A DNA stretch of 64,000 nt, taken from positions 48,756 to 112,755 of the forward strand of contig JANLPV010000166.1 of NCBI GenBank assembly GCA_031367435.1, given 5' to 3'. Of this stretch, positions 16,599 through 24,396 are shown one piece after another. A program made the translations under genes and the position numbers. The notes below the pieces were generated by a model, which was given only the letters and a program-made list of their open reading frames with translations, ran no database searches and had not been told where the DNA came from. Position 1 is the stretch's first letter. Each line of letters opens with the position of its first letter. Source of the stretch: WLMZ01 sp031367435 (GTDB lineage: Bacteria > Actinomycetota > Acidimicrobiia > Acidimicrobiales > Ilumatobacteraceae).

Positions 16599-17516
16599 AT
16601 GCCGGTCGATTCGACCACAGTGCTTGAGGAGGGTCGGCCCGTTGAGGGCCGGCCCTCCTTGCCATTGGCGCGACGCCGTCGTTCATGGAACGGGGTCGGT
16701 CTGTTGCCGTTCTTCGTTTTTGTGGCCGTGTTCTTGATCTGGCCGACGGTCGTGATCGCAATGGAGGCGTTCAAGAACAAAGACGGCCACTTCGGAATTT
16801 CCAACCTCGTCAGCGCCATGAAGGACGACAAAGGCCGATCCTTTGTGACCACGGCCAATCTCTCGCTGATTACTGCGTTGATCGGTGGTGTCATCGGCAT
16901 CCTCCTCGCGTACGCCATTTGCACACTCGAGCGACCCCGATTCCTGAAGAAGGCGGTCACAACCTTCTCGGGAGTCGCCTCCCAACTCGGCGGTGTGCCG
17001 TTGGCGTTTGCCTTCATCGCTGCGCTCGGCACGCGGGGAATTATCACGCTGTTCTTCAACGAACGGCTGCACATCGACCTGCTCAATTTCGGAAGCATCT
17101 ATACCTTCCGTGGTGTTGCCATCGTGTATCTGTACTTCCAGATCCCGCTGATGGTCATCGTGATGCTGCCCGCGATCGAGGGGCTCAAGGCCACATATCG
17201 TGAAGCGGCGGAGAACCTCGGTGCCAGCAAGTTTCGCTATTGGATTCACGTCGGCCTACCGCTGCTCGCGCCAGCCGCCGTGTCCGGCCTCGTGTTGTTG
17301 TTCGCCAATGCGTTCAGTGCGTATGCAACCGCGTATGCACTCACTGCCGGCCAGGTCAATCTCGTGTCCATTCAGATCGGCTTTTATCTGTCCGGCAACG
17401 TGCTCGATGATCCGGGCTTGGGCTACGCGCTCGCGTTCTGGATGATCGTGTTCATGGCGCTTGCCATCGTGATCTATCAGCTGCTGCAGAGGCGCACCTC
17501 GAGGTGGCTGAGATGA
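16599..17516 (+). CDS. ABC transporter permease, PotB-like
   Basis: A 305-residue inner-membrane permease with about six helices and the binding-protein-dependent EAA loop (EGLKATYREAAENLGASKFRYW, G at the usual place), through which it contacts the ATPase. The ATG at 16599 directly follows the binding-protein stop, but its first 20 codons lie in a 14-bp inverted repeat; a TTG at 16659, just after the repeat, gives LPLARRRRSWNGVGLLPFF and may be the true start. The stop overlaps the next permease in ATGA. Confidence 0.85.
   Translation: MPVDSTTVLEEGRPVEGRPSLPLARRRRSWNGVGLLPFFVFVAVFLIWPTVVIAMEAFKNKDGHFGISNLVSAMKDDKGRSFVTTANLSLITALIGGVIGILLAYAICTLERPRFLKKAVTTFSGVASQLGGVPLAFAFIAALGTRGIITLFFNERLHIDLLNFGSIYTFRGVAIVYLYFQIPLMVIVMLPAIEGLKATYREAAENLGASKFRYWIHVGLPLLAPAAVSGLVLLFANAFSAYATAYALTAGQVNLVSIQIGFYLSGNVLDDPGLGYALAFWMIVFMALAIVIYQLLQRRTSRWLR
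16627..16659 (+). other. Stem-loop between binding-protein and permease genes
   Basis: A 14-bp inverted repeat with one G-T wobble (AGGAGGGTCGGCCC paired with GGGCCGGCCCTCCT) and a five-base loop. Its position, 28 bases after the binding-protein stop, is where such operons often have an RNA structure that protects the upstream mRNA. Confidence 0.65.
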
Positions 17517-18313
17517 CGAAGCGACAACGGCCCCGCATCGGCCTCGCGCTCGTTGTGTTGGTGTGCGGCGCGTTCTTCTTCTTCCCTCTGTTCGGTGCTG
17601 CCAAGTTCGGTTTCTACAGCCCAATTAAGGGCCTGACTCTCGATCCAATCCGCGAAGTCACCAAGAGCCCGAAGTTCTCGGCCGACCTCTGGCTCAGCGT
17701 GCGACTGGCGCTGGCTACAACGGCAGCATCGTTGGTGCTGATGGTGCCGACGCTGGTGTGGCTGCACCTCAAGGTGCCCCGGCTCAGGTCGGCTGCTGAA
17801 CTGATCAGCATTCTGCCCTACGTCGTTCCTGGCATCGCGATTGTGGCGGGTGCAGCAAAAGCATTCCGAACTGCGTGGCCGTTCATTCTGGTCAACCCGC
17901 TCGGCATGATCCCGCTGTACATCATTGTCGCCCTGCCGTTCACGTATCGATCGCTCGATTCGGGCATACGCGCCATTGATCTGAAGACACTCGTCGAGGC
18001 GTCACGAAGTCTTGGTGCTGGGTGGACCAAGTCGATTCTCTCCGTCGTGATTCCCAACATGCGTACCGCCATGCTCGGTGCCTCGTTCCTCACCATCGCC
18101 GTGGTGCTTGGCGAATACACGATCTCGGCCTTGTTGTTGCACGACACATTCCCCGTGTATCTCGTGCAGGCCAACAGCAGTTCGCCACGAGGCGGTCCCG
18201 CGTTGTCTCTGGTTGCCATTGTGTTGACCTGGATGCTGCTCGGCGGTGTGTCCCTGCTGGGCCGTCAACGCAAGGGCACGGACCGGTCGGCTGCCATTGT
18301 GGCTGGGCCGTGA
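17513..18313 (+). CDS. ABC transporter permease, PotC-like
   Basis: The second permease (266 residues), with about six membrane helices and the EAA loop (LKTLVEASRSLGAGWTKSILSVVIP). The start ATG at 17513 overlaps the first permease stop; a GTG three codons earlier is possible. With the first permease it forms the membrane channel of the importer. The following 57 bases contain no clear promoter, so the ATPase gene is likely on the same transcript. Confidence 0.85.
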   Translation: MTKRQRPRIGLALVVLVCGAFFFFPLFGAAKFGFYSPIKGLTLDPIREVTKSPKFSADLWLSVRLALATTAASLVLMVPTLVWLHLKVPRLRSAAELISILPYVVPGIAIVAGAAKAFRTAWPFILVNPLGMIPLYIIVALPFTYRSLDSGIRAIDLKTLVEASRSLGAGWTKSILSVVIPNMRTAMLGASFLTIAVVLGEYTISALLLHDTFPVYLVQANSSSPRGGPALSLVAIVLTWMLLGGVSLLGRQRKGTDRSAAIVAGP

Positions 18314-18370
18314 ACGCGATGTATCACCTTCACTTTCTGTACGCCGTACTCGCATTTGCGGAGGATGCCC

Positions 18371-19468
18371 ATGACCTCAATCAATAGTTCGGTCGAAGCC
18401 AGCACCGACTCGAGTGCACCGGGTCTCGAGCTGCGCGGTATCCGCAAGACGTTCGGATCGGTGGCGGCGCTCGAGTCGTTCGACCTCTCGCTCGCGCAGG
18501 GCGAGTTCGTGAGTCTGCTCGGTCCATCCGGTTGCGGTAAGACGACAGCGCTTCGAGTCGTCGCTGGTTTCGAGCATGCCGATCAGGGCAGCGTTCTGGT
18601 TGCCGGCGAAGACATCTCCAACGTTGCTGTCTCCAAGCGCGACATGGGCATGGTGTTCCAGAGTTACAGCCTTTTCCCGCATCTCACAGCGCTCGACAAC
18701 GTCGCGTTCGGGTTGCGGATGCGCAAACAGGGCGCGGCGCAGCGGCGCAAGATTGCCGGCGAGATGCTCGAACTTGTTGGCCTCTCAGCCCATTCGGGCA
18801 AGTACGCCCATCAGATGTCAGGCGGCCAGCAACAACGTGTGGCGTTGGCACGCGCGCTTGCGATCAGCCCCCGTGTGCTGCTGCTTGATGAGCCGCTCAG
18901 CGCGCTCGACGCAAAGGTACGCGACGGTTTGCGTGACGAGATTCGCCGCATCCAGCGCGAGCTCGGCATCACCACACTGTTCGTCACGCACGACCAAGAA
19001 GAGGCGATGGCGATCTCCGACCGCGTTGGCGTGATGTCGAATGGTCGCCTCGAGCAGATCGGTGCACCGGCCGATGTGTACCGCACCCCCAAGTCCGCGT
19101 TCGTCGCGCGATTTGTCGGGACGGTGAACACACTCGAGGGCACCGTCGTGCAGGGGGGTGTGACCACCGCCGCTGGATTTGTGGCGGTGCCAGTTGAGGG
19201 TCTCGCGAACGGCGCCGCGGTGAAGGTACTGGTACGCCCCGAGGCCGTACTTGTTGAGTCACTCGGCGCGCCCTCCGCAAGTGATGTTCTGACAGCTGCA
19301 GTGAGCTCGCTGTCGTTTCGCGGTGCTGTCACGCGCATCGGCCTCGACGTGCGCGGCGGGGTGTCGATGGTGTCTGACATCGCCGGCACGGCTGCGGAGC
19401 GGTTCAGCGCCGGTGGAGACGTTGCGGTTCGTTTCGACCCGAGCGGTGTGTTCGTCGAGCCAGCGTGA
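18371..19468 (+). CDS. ABC transporter ATP-binding protein, PotA/FbpC-like
   Basis: The 365-residue ATPase of the importer. Walker A is GPSGCGKTT (about residues 52-60), Q-loop in MVFQSYSLFPHL, signature MSGGQQQR, Walker B VLLLDEPLSALD, and the H-loop FVTHDQEEAM. After residue 240 a TOBE-like domain follows (LVRPEAVLVE), as in spermidine, iron and phosphonate importers. GGAGG at 18360-18364 is placed right for the ATG at 18371. The subject ends 23 bases before the stop of the convergent glycerophosphodiesterase. Confidence 0.9.
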   Translation: MTSINSSVEASTDSSAPGLELRGIRKTFGSVAALESFDLSLAQGEFVSLLGPSGCGKTTALRVVAGFEHADQGSVLVAGEDISNVAVSKRDMGMVFQSYSLFPHLTALDNVAFGLRMRKQGAAQRRKIAGEMLELVGLSAHSGKYAHQMSGGQQQRVALARALAISPRVLLLDEPLSALDAKVRDGLRDEIRRIQRELGITTLFVTHDQEEAMAISDRVGVMSNGRLEQIGAPADVYRTPKSAFVARFVGTVNTLEGTVVQGGVTTAAGFVAVPVEGLANGAAVKVLVRPEAVLVESLGAPSASDVLTAAVSSLSFRGAVTRIGLDVRGGVSMVSDIAGTAAERFSAGGDVAVRFDPSGVFVEPA

Positions 19469-19491
19469 TGCGCCGCTTCGACTGACAGGCG

Positions 19492-20550
19492 TCACTTGCC
19501 GACAAACGCCTTCACGGCGGCGACACCTTGATCGGGGAAGTTGATGTTCAAACCGTCGAGACCCATCGTGAGCAGCTTCGTGTACCCCTCGGGGTTTTCC
19601 CATTTGCTGTCGTTCGGCCAGACCCAGATCACATAGCCAGCAGCCTTGCTCGCTGCAATGGTCTCCGGTGTGAGTACCTGCACCCCTTGGAACTCTGGCG
19701 GCAATTGCAAGATGCGCATGCCCGGCGGCAATGGCACCTTGTTGAGTACGAATGCCGTCGACAGAGCGAGTCCAGGAGTGACCTCGACCGTGGGTGCGAA
19801 ACCTTGGAAGGCGGTGACGATGCTGTCATCGAACGAGGTGACCACGGCGTTGGCAAGGCGATGGAGGTCGGTGAGCTCAATCGCCAATTCGCGTGCGGCA
19901 GCGATGGCCGCATCGCCGGAACCTTTGATCTCGATGTTCAACGGCATCGACGGAAACCGTTCAACGATGTCACGCAAGCGGGGGATGATGAAGTCGTCGG
20001 GCGTGTAACCGGGTAGTGGCGGCCGGCTGCCTGTGCGCATACCGCGCAGGATGTACGCCGCCTCGGGCTGGTCTTTGCATGTGCAAGTTGTTGTGAACCA
20101 ATACGCGTTGTCGAGCGCGTTCAGTTCGGCGTAGGTCATGTCGGCGATCTTGCCGGTGCCGTTCGTTGTTCGTGACACGTCGTCGTCGTGCTGCACGATC
20201 AACACGTTGTCCTTGGTGAGCTGTACATCGAAGTCGAGCATGTCGACACCCTCGGTGACGCTGTCGGCATAGGCGTAGGGCGTGGAGTGGGGATGCTGGT
20301 CTTCGCCACCCGCATGGGCTAACACGATGGGCCGCCCCAACTGCAGGAGTTGTTCCAAGGTGAGCGGCTCAGCTGGCGTAGGCACTGTTGTGGTGGTCAC
20401 GACGTCCGTTGGTGGCGGCGAGATATCGGTGCCGGCCGTTGGTGACGAAGTCGCGGACGAATTGATCGGCGATTGAGTTGTCGACGATGAGCTCGAACTG
20501 CATGCGATGAGCGCGACGGCTAAGACGGCAATGACGGGGAGAGACCTCAC
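19492..20550 (-). CDS. Glycerophosphodiester phosphodiesterase-like lipoprotein
   Basis: A 352-residue exported GDPD-fold protein. The GTG at 20550 gives a lipoprotein signal (RSLPVIAVLAVALIAC) followed by a Ser/Thr/Pro linker. The catalytic region is a variant: LAHAGGEDQHPHSTPYAY in place of the usual HRG...EN, then MLDFDVQLTKDN (metal-binding acids), VQHDDDVSRTTNGTG, and IEIKGSGD. It probably hydrolyses lipid-derived glycerophosphodiesters outside the membrane to free glycerol-3-phosphate. The frame stays open for another 260 codons upstream, but that part is antisense to the adjacent hydrolase gene and lacks family similarity, so I exclude it. Confidence 0.83.
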   Translation of the reverse strand: MRSLPVIAVLAVALIACSSSSSSTTQSPINSSATSSPTAGTDISPPPTDVVTTTTVPTPAEPLTLEQLLQLGRPIVLAHAGGEDQHPHSTPYAYADSVTEGVDMLDFDVQLTKDNVLIVQHDDDVSRTTNGTGKIADMTYAELNALDNAYWFTTTCTCKDQPEAAYILRGMRTGSRPPLPGYTPDDFIIPRLRDIVERFPSMPLNIEIKGSGDAAIAAARELAIELTDLHRLANAVVTSFDDSIVTAFQGFAPTVEVTPGLALSTAFVLNKVPLPPGMRILQLPPEFQGVQVLTPETIAASKAAGYVIWVWPNDSKWENPEGYTKLLTMGLDGLNINFPDQGVAAVKAFVGK

Positions 20551-20601
20551 GCTCCCAAGGTACTCATCGCGTTGCTGTTCTCGCGAAGTAGCGTGGATCC
20601 C

Positions 20602-21387
20602 ATGCCGCACGCGCCAATCAACGGTCAACAGATCTATTTCGAGGACACGGGCGGGAATGGTGAACCAATCATCCTCAGCCATGGGTTCATGATGGACCAT
20701 GAGATGTTCGCTCCGCAGGTGGCTGCATTGCGCGGTCGCTATCGAGTGATCACGTGGGATGAACGTGGTTTCGGCAACACCGAGTTCGACGGACAACCCT
20801 TCTCGTACTGGGATTCGGCGAACGATTGCCTCGGGTTGCTGACACACCTCGGCATCGAACGTGCAGTCGTTGGTGGGATGAGCCAGGGTGGCTTTTTGTC
20901 GCTGCGCGCCGCGCTCACCGCGCCAGCACGCGTGCGCGCGTTGATTCTGCTCGATACCGAAGCGGGAATCGAGAATGCTGAAACGTTGGTGGGTTATCAG
21001 GGCATGATCGATATGTGGATGAGCGCAGGTCCTGTTGATGAACTCGCTGCGGGTATCGCAACGATCATCATCGATGATCCGGTCGAGAACCCACGGTGGA
21101 TCGCGAAATGGCAGGCGCGCCCCAAGGAGTTGATTGCCGAGAGCGGGCGGTGTCTCATCACTCGCGACGACATCACCGCGAGGCTCGGTGAGATTCAGTG
21201 TCCGGCTCTCGTTGTGCATGGCACCGCTGACACGGCCATTTCGATGGAGAAGGCCGAGACACTTGCGGCTGGCCTCAGTGGCAGCGGCAACGTGGTGAAG
21301 GTTCCCGGCGCTCATGCCGCCAATCTCACTCACCCAGCGGCTGTGAACGCGGCGATTCTAGAATTTCTCGGCGCGCTCGCGGACTGA
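20602..21387 (+). CDS. Alpha/beta hydrolase
   Basis: A 261-residue alpha/beta-fold esterase or lactonase-like enzyme. The oxyanion region is LSHGFMMDHEMF, the nucleophile elbow GMSQGG, the acid in HGTADTAI, and the histidine in PGAHAANLTHP. The last motif resembles the enol-lactonase/3-oxoadipate type, but the substrate is not assigned. Starts at ATG 20602 (MPHAPINGQQIYFED). It is divergent from the glycerophosphodiesterase with only 51 bases between starts. Confidence 0.85.
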   Translation: MPHAPINGQQIYFEDTGGNGEPIILSHGFMMDHEMFAPQVAALRGRYRVITWDERGFGNTEFDGQPFSYWDSANDCLGLLTHLGIERAVVGGMSQGGFLSLRAALTAPARVRALILLDTEAGIENAETLVGYQGMIDMWMSAGPVDELAAGIATIIIDDPVENPRWIAKWQARPKELIAESGRCLITRDDITARLGEIQCPALVVHGTADTAISMEKAETLAAGLSGSGNVVKVPGAHAANLTHPAAVNAAILEFLGALAD

Positions 21388-21421
21388 CACGCTCTCCGCG
21401 CCGCACCGACCAGCGCTTGTA

Positions 21422-22435
21422 TCAGCGACTCGCGAGCGCCACGGCCTGGCGGAGTGCTTCGATCATCGAACGTTCGTCGGCCACGCCGGTGCCGGCGATG
21501 TCGAATGCGGTGCCGTGATCGACAGAGGTTCGCACTACTGGCAGACCGAGAGTGATGTTCACGCCGGCTTCCAGGCCGAGCACTTTCACCGGACCGTGGC
21601 CTTGATCGTGATACATCGCGACGACGCAATCGAACTCGCCTCGACGTGCCCGGAAGAACAAGGTGTCGGCCGGCAACGGTCCCACAGCATCGATGCCCTC
21701 GCTGCGAACCTGGCTGACCGCGGGCTCGATCTTTTGAGCCTCCTCGCCGCGGCCGAAGAGTCCGTTCTCGCCAGCGTGTGGATTGATGCCACAAACGGCG
21801 AGCCGTGGTGAGGTGATACCGGAGCGCTTGAGGGTGTCGTTGGCTCGGCGAATGGTCCGCTCGATCAGCGGAGCGTCGATGCGCTCGATGGCGTCGAGGA
21901 TTCCTACATGCGTGGTGACGTGCACAACCCGCAGACCCGGTGCCTCGAGCATCATCGACACCTCAGCGGTGCCCGTGAGGTGCGCAAGCAGCTCAGTGTG
22001 TCCGGCAAAGCGGTGACCGGCAGCGTGCAGCGCCTCCTTGTTGAGTGGTGCCGTGCAGATGGCATGCACGTCACCATCCATTGCAAGTTGGGCAGCGATC
22101 GCGATGTATCGATACGCCGCCTCACCGCCGATTGCTGACATGACCCCCCACGCGAGATCCGCCGGCACGATGCGTGGGTCGATCACGAACATCGTGGAGC
22201 GGTCGCCAGATTCCCCGGATGAGGTCGCCTCGCCGATTGTGGTGATTGACCGAAGCGCGGGGGCGAGCCCACACACTCGTGCCGCCATCGTGAGGCGACC
22301 GACATCGCCAATGATCACGGGCCGGCACATGTCGCTGACGTCGTGATGCGCGAGCGCTTTGACGATCACTTCGGGACCGACCCCTGCGGGGTCACCCATC
22401 GTGATGGCGATGATTGGGAGAACGGCGATGGACAC
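21422..22435 (-). CDS. pdxA2: PdxA2-like 4-phospho-threonate/4-phosphohydroxythreonine dehydrogenase
   Basis: A 337-residue PdxA-family NAD-dependent metal dehydrogenase/decarboxylase. Seen are ITMGDPAGVGPE, CTAPLNKEALHAAGHRFAGHTE, the metal/substrate part NPHAGENGLFGRGEE, AMYHDQGHGPVKV and VRTSVDHGTAFDIAGTG. True PdxA works in vitamin B6 synthesis, but here the gene follows a DUF1537 kinase by 7 bases. That pairing is the mark of PdxA2, which oxidises and decarboxylates 4-phospho-threonate or erythronate to dihydroxyacetone phosphate. The start is the GTG at 22435. It is the last gene of a four-gene operon. The metabolic assignment is from context and family knowledge. Confidence 0.85.
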   Translation of the reverse strand: MSIAVLPIIAITMGDPAGVGPEVIVKALAHHDVSDMCRPVIIGDVGRLTMAARVCGLAPALRSITTIGEATSSGESGDRSTMFVIDPRIVPADLAWGVMSAIGGEAAYRYIAIAAQLAMDGDVHAICTAPLNKEALHAAGHRFAGHTELLAHLTGTAEVSMMLEAPGLRVVHVTTHVGILDAIERIDAPLIERTIRRANDTLKRSGITSPRLAVCGINPHAGENGLFGRGEEAQKIEPAVSQVRSEGIDAVGPLPADTLFFRARRGEFDCVVAMYHDQGHGPVKVLGLEAGVNITLGLPVVRTSVDHGTAFDIAGTGVADERSMIEALRQAVALASR

Positions 22436-22442
22436 GACGTAA

Positions 22443-23423
22443 TTATGACCCGGTGAGAAACTGCACGGCGCGTTGCAAGGTGAGTGCGTCGCCGAATCCG
22501 CCAGCCTTGGTGACGATGGTGATGGTGCCAAATGGACCGGTTGCAACCGCCCACGGCACCCCAGGTTCGACCTCGCCGCCCACTTCAAGCACATCGATGT
22601 TCAGGAACTCAAGCACCTTGCGCGCCGTCGCTCCGCCAGTGAGTACCAGACCATCGGCACCGCGCGCGGCGTGCTCGATCTGTGTCGCGAATTCGCGGCT
22701 ATTCGGGTGTGCAACGATTGCTGTCGTTCTAAGCGCGAGGTGCGCGACCTGCTCAGTTGTTCGTTCGTGTTGCGAACCAGCGACGACAACGACATGTGCC
22801 GCATGGGGCGGTCGGCCTGCGAGTTGATGCGCACCCGTGGCCCTCGCTCGGCCGAGGTGATATGCGAGCCCCGCAGAGCCCACCCACAGCGTGGTACCCG
22901 CAGAGGCGCGCACGATCTCGGACAGGTCGTCATCGGTGCGCACGTCTGGTATCTCGAGCAGTACTCCATCGGACCACTGCGCTGACCAGTCGGCAAAGAT
23001 CTCGCCAAGGTTCGGACCGTCGAGGGCTTCACCGTGAACGTGCACGCGTCCTTCCAGCACGGTGCGCGAAGCCTTGGGGAATGCCGGGCACATCACCACT
23101 CGACTCGGCGGCGTTGGCAACGCAGCAAGCGCAGCGTCCACTGTTGCTCGGACGTGTCCACGAAGCGTCGAGTCGATCTTGACGAACAGCTCGCTTGGCG
23201 CATACCGACAAACGATCGCGGTGGTGGCCGCGGAGGCATTGCGCGGCGTCATCGCCCGGCTATGGGCATCGATGATCAATACGTGAGTGTTGTGCTGCTC
23301 ATCGAGCCCTGACGTCTCGGGTTTGCGACCGTGATCGAGAAAGACTGTGCATCGGTGGCCCGCCACTGCGAATGCTCCGCCAGTGTCGGCCGCTCCGGTG
23401 AGGTCGTCGGCGAGCACCAACAT
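22443..23423 (-). CDS. Four-carbon acid sugar kinase (DUF1537 family)
   Basis: A 326-residue ATP-dependent kinase of the family that phosphorylates threonate, erythronate or 3-oxo-tetronate at C4. The N-terminal domain shows VLADDLTGAADTGGAF and KIDSTLRGH; the C-terminal nucleotide domain shows VVVVAGSQHERT, LTGGATARKVLEF and VTKAGGFGDALTL. It is shorter than the usual 420 or so residues, but both domains are recognisable. Starts at ATG 23423, 10 bases after the dehydrogenase gene. With PdxA2 it should convert a tetronate to DHAP. Which stereoisomer is used cannot be told. Confidence 0.82.
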   Translation of the reverse strand: MLVLADDLTGAADTGGAFAVAGHRCTVFLDHGRKPETSGLDEQHNTHVLIIDAHSRAMTPRNASAATTAIVCRYAPSELFVKIDSTLRGHVRATVDAALAALPTPPSRVVMCPAFPKASRTVLEGRVHVHGEALDGPNLGEIFADWSAQWSDGVLLEIPDVRTDDDLSEIVRASAGTTLWVGSAGLAYHLGRARATGAHQLAGRPPHAAHVVVVAGSQHERTTEQVAHLALRTTAIVAHPNSREFATQIEHAARGADGLVLTGGATARKVLEFLNIDVLEVGGEVEPGVPWAVATGPFGTITIVTKAGGFGDALTLQRAVQFLTGS

Positions 23424-23433
23424 TCGAAGAACC

Positions 23434-24396
23434 CTATCCGTCGATAGGGGTCGGGGCCGGCTCGCCGCGCAGCACAGCCAACGTGTTGGTGGCCGCGAGC
23501 ATCGCCATAGCCGTGCGCGTCTCAATGGTGGCCGATCCAAGATGCGGGATGAGGACGGCATTGTCGAGGTCGAGCAAGTCGGCGTGCACGGTTGGCTCGT
23601 TCTCGAACACATCGAGACCCGCGCCCGCGATCTTGCCGTGGCGAAGTGCTTCCGCCAACGCCGCTTCGTCCACTACTGGTCCCCGCGCGGTGTTGATGAG
23701 GAACGAGTCGGGACGCATCGCCGCGAGTTGCTCAGTGCCGATGAGGTGATGCGTCGCCGGTGAGTAGGGGCAATGTAGTGACACGACATCGCTGGTAGCG
23801 AGAAGATCGTTGAGGTCGAGTCGTACGCAGCCGAGTTCCGCCGCGAGCTCGGCCGATACTTCACTGCGGTTGCTATACGCGATGGTCATGCCGAAGGCCT
23901 TCGCGCGGCGTGCGAGTGCGGCACCGATCTGGCCCATGCCGACGATGCCCAACCGGCGGCCTTGGATGCTGGTGCCGAGCATGAAGAACATGCCCCATTG
24001 CCACGGCTGCTGTTCGCGAATGACGCGCTCGCCCTCGGCGAGACGCCGAGTAGACATCAAGATGAGTGCCATTGCGATGTCGGCCGTCGCTTCGGTGAGT
24101 ACCCCAGGGGTGTTGGTGGTGATGATGCCATGCGAACGGCAAGCGGGTACGTCGATATTGTTGTAGCCCACGGCAACGTTGGCAACCACTTGCAACTGCG
24201 GCCCTGCGGCCGTCAGCAACTCGGCATCGACACGTTCGGTGAGCAATGTGACGAGTGCGTCGGCTCCAACAACTTGTTGCAACAGCAACTTTCTCGAAAT
24301 TGGCGTCGGTTCATCCCACGCCCACACGTCGTGCTCGGAGCGAAGCAGCGACACCGCTTCGGCGGGAATTCGTCCGGTGACTACCACGCGAGCCAT
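23434..24396 (-). CDS. D-isomer-specific 2-hydroxyacid dehydrogenase
   Basis: A 320-residue NAD(P)-dependent dehydrogenase of the glyoxylate/hydroxypyruvate reductase group. The Rossmann motif is GIVGMGQIG, the substrate arginine lies in INTARGPVVDEAAL, the glutamate in DVFENEP and the histidine in IPHLGSAT. It should interconvert a short 2-oxo acid and the D-2-hydroxy acid. The ATG at 24396 shares a base with the stop of the aminotransferase, so the two are coupled. In this operon a 2-oxo-3,4-dihydroxybutanoate substrate is plausible, but this is inference. Confidence 0.88.
   Translation of the reverse strand: MARVVVTGRIPAEAVSLLRSEHDVWAWDEPTPISRKLLLQQVVGADALVTLLTERVDAELLTAAGPQLQVVANVAVGYNNIDVPACRSHGIITTNTPGVLTEATADIAMALILMSTRRLAEGERVIREQQPWQWGMFFMLGTSIQGRRLGIVGMGQIGAALARRAKAFGMTIAYSNRSEVSAELAAELGCVRLDLNDLLATSDVVSLHCPYSPATHHLIGTEQLAAMRPDSFLINTARGPVVDEAALAEALRHGKIAGAGLDVFENEPTVHADLLDLDNAVLIPHLGSATIETRTAMAMLAATNTLAVLRGEPAPTPIDG

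Noticed and set aside
20551..21333. An N-terminal extension of 260 codons on the glycerophosphodiesterase frame
   Set aside because: It is antisense to the alpha/beta hydrolase and precedes a normal lipoprotein signal at the GTG at 20550.
21422..22435. Calling this gene vitamin B6 pdxA
   Set aside because: The adjacent DUF1537 kinase and the operon context fit the catabolic PdxA2, and actinobacteria normally make PLP by PdxS/PdxT.
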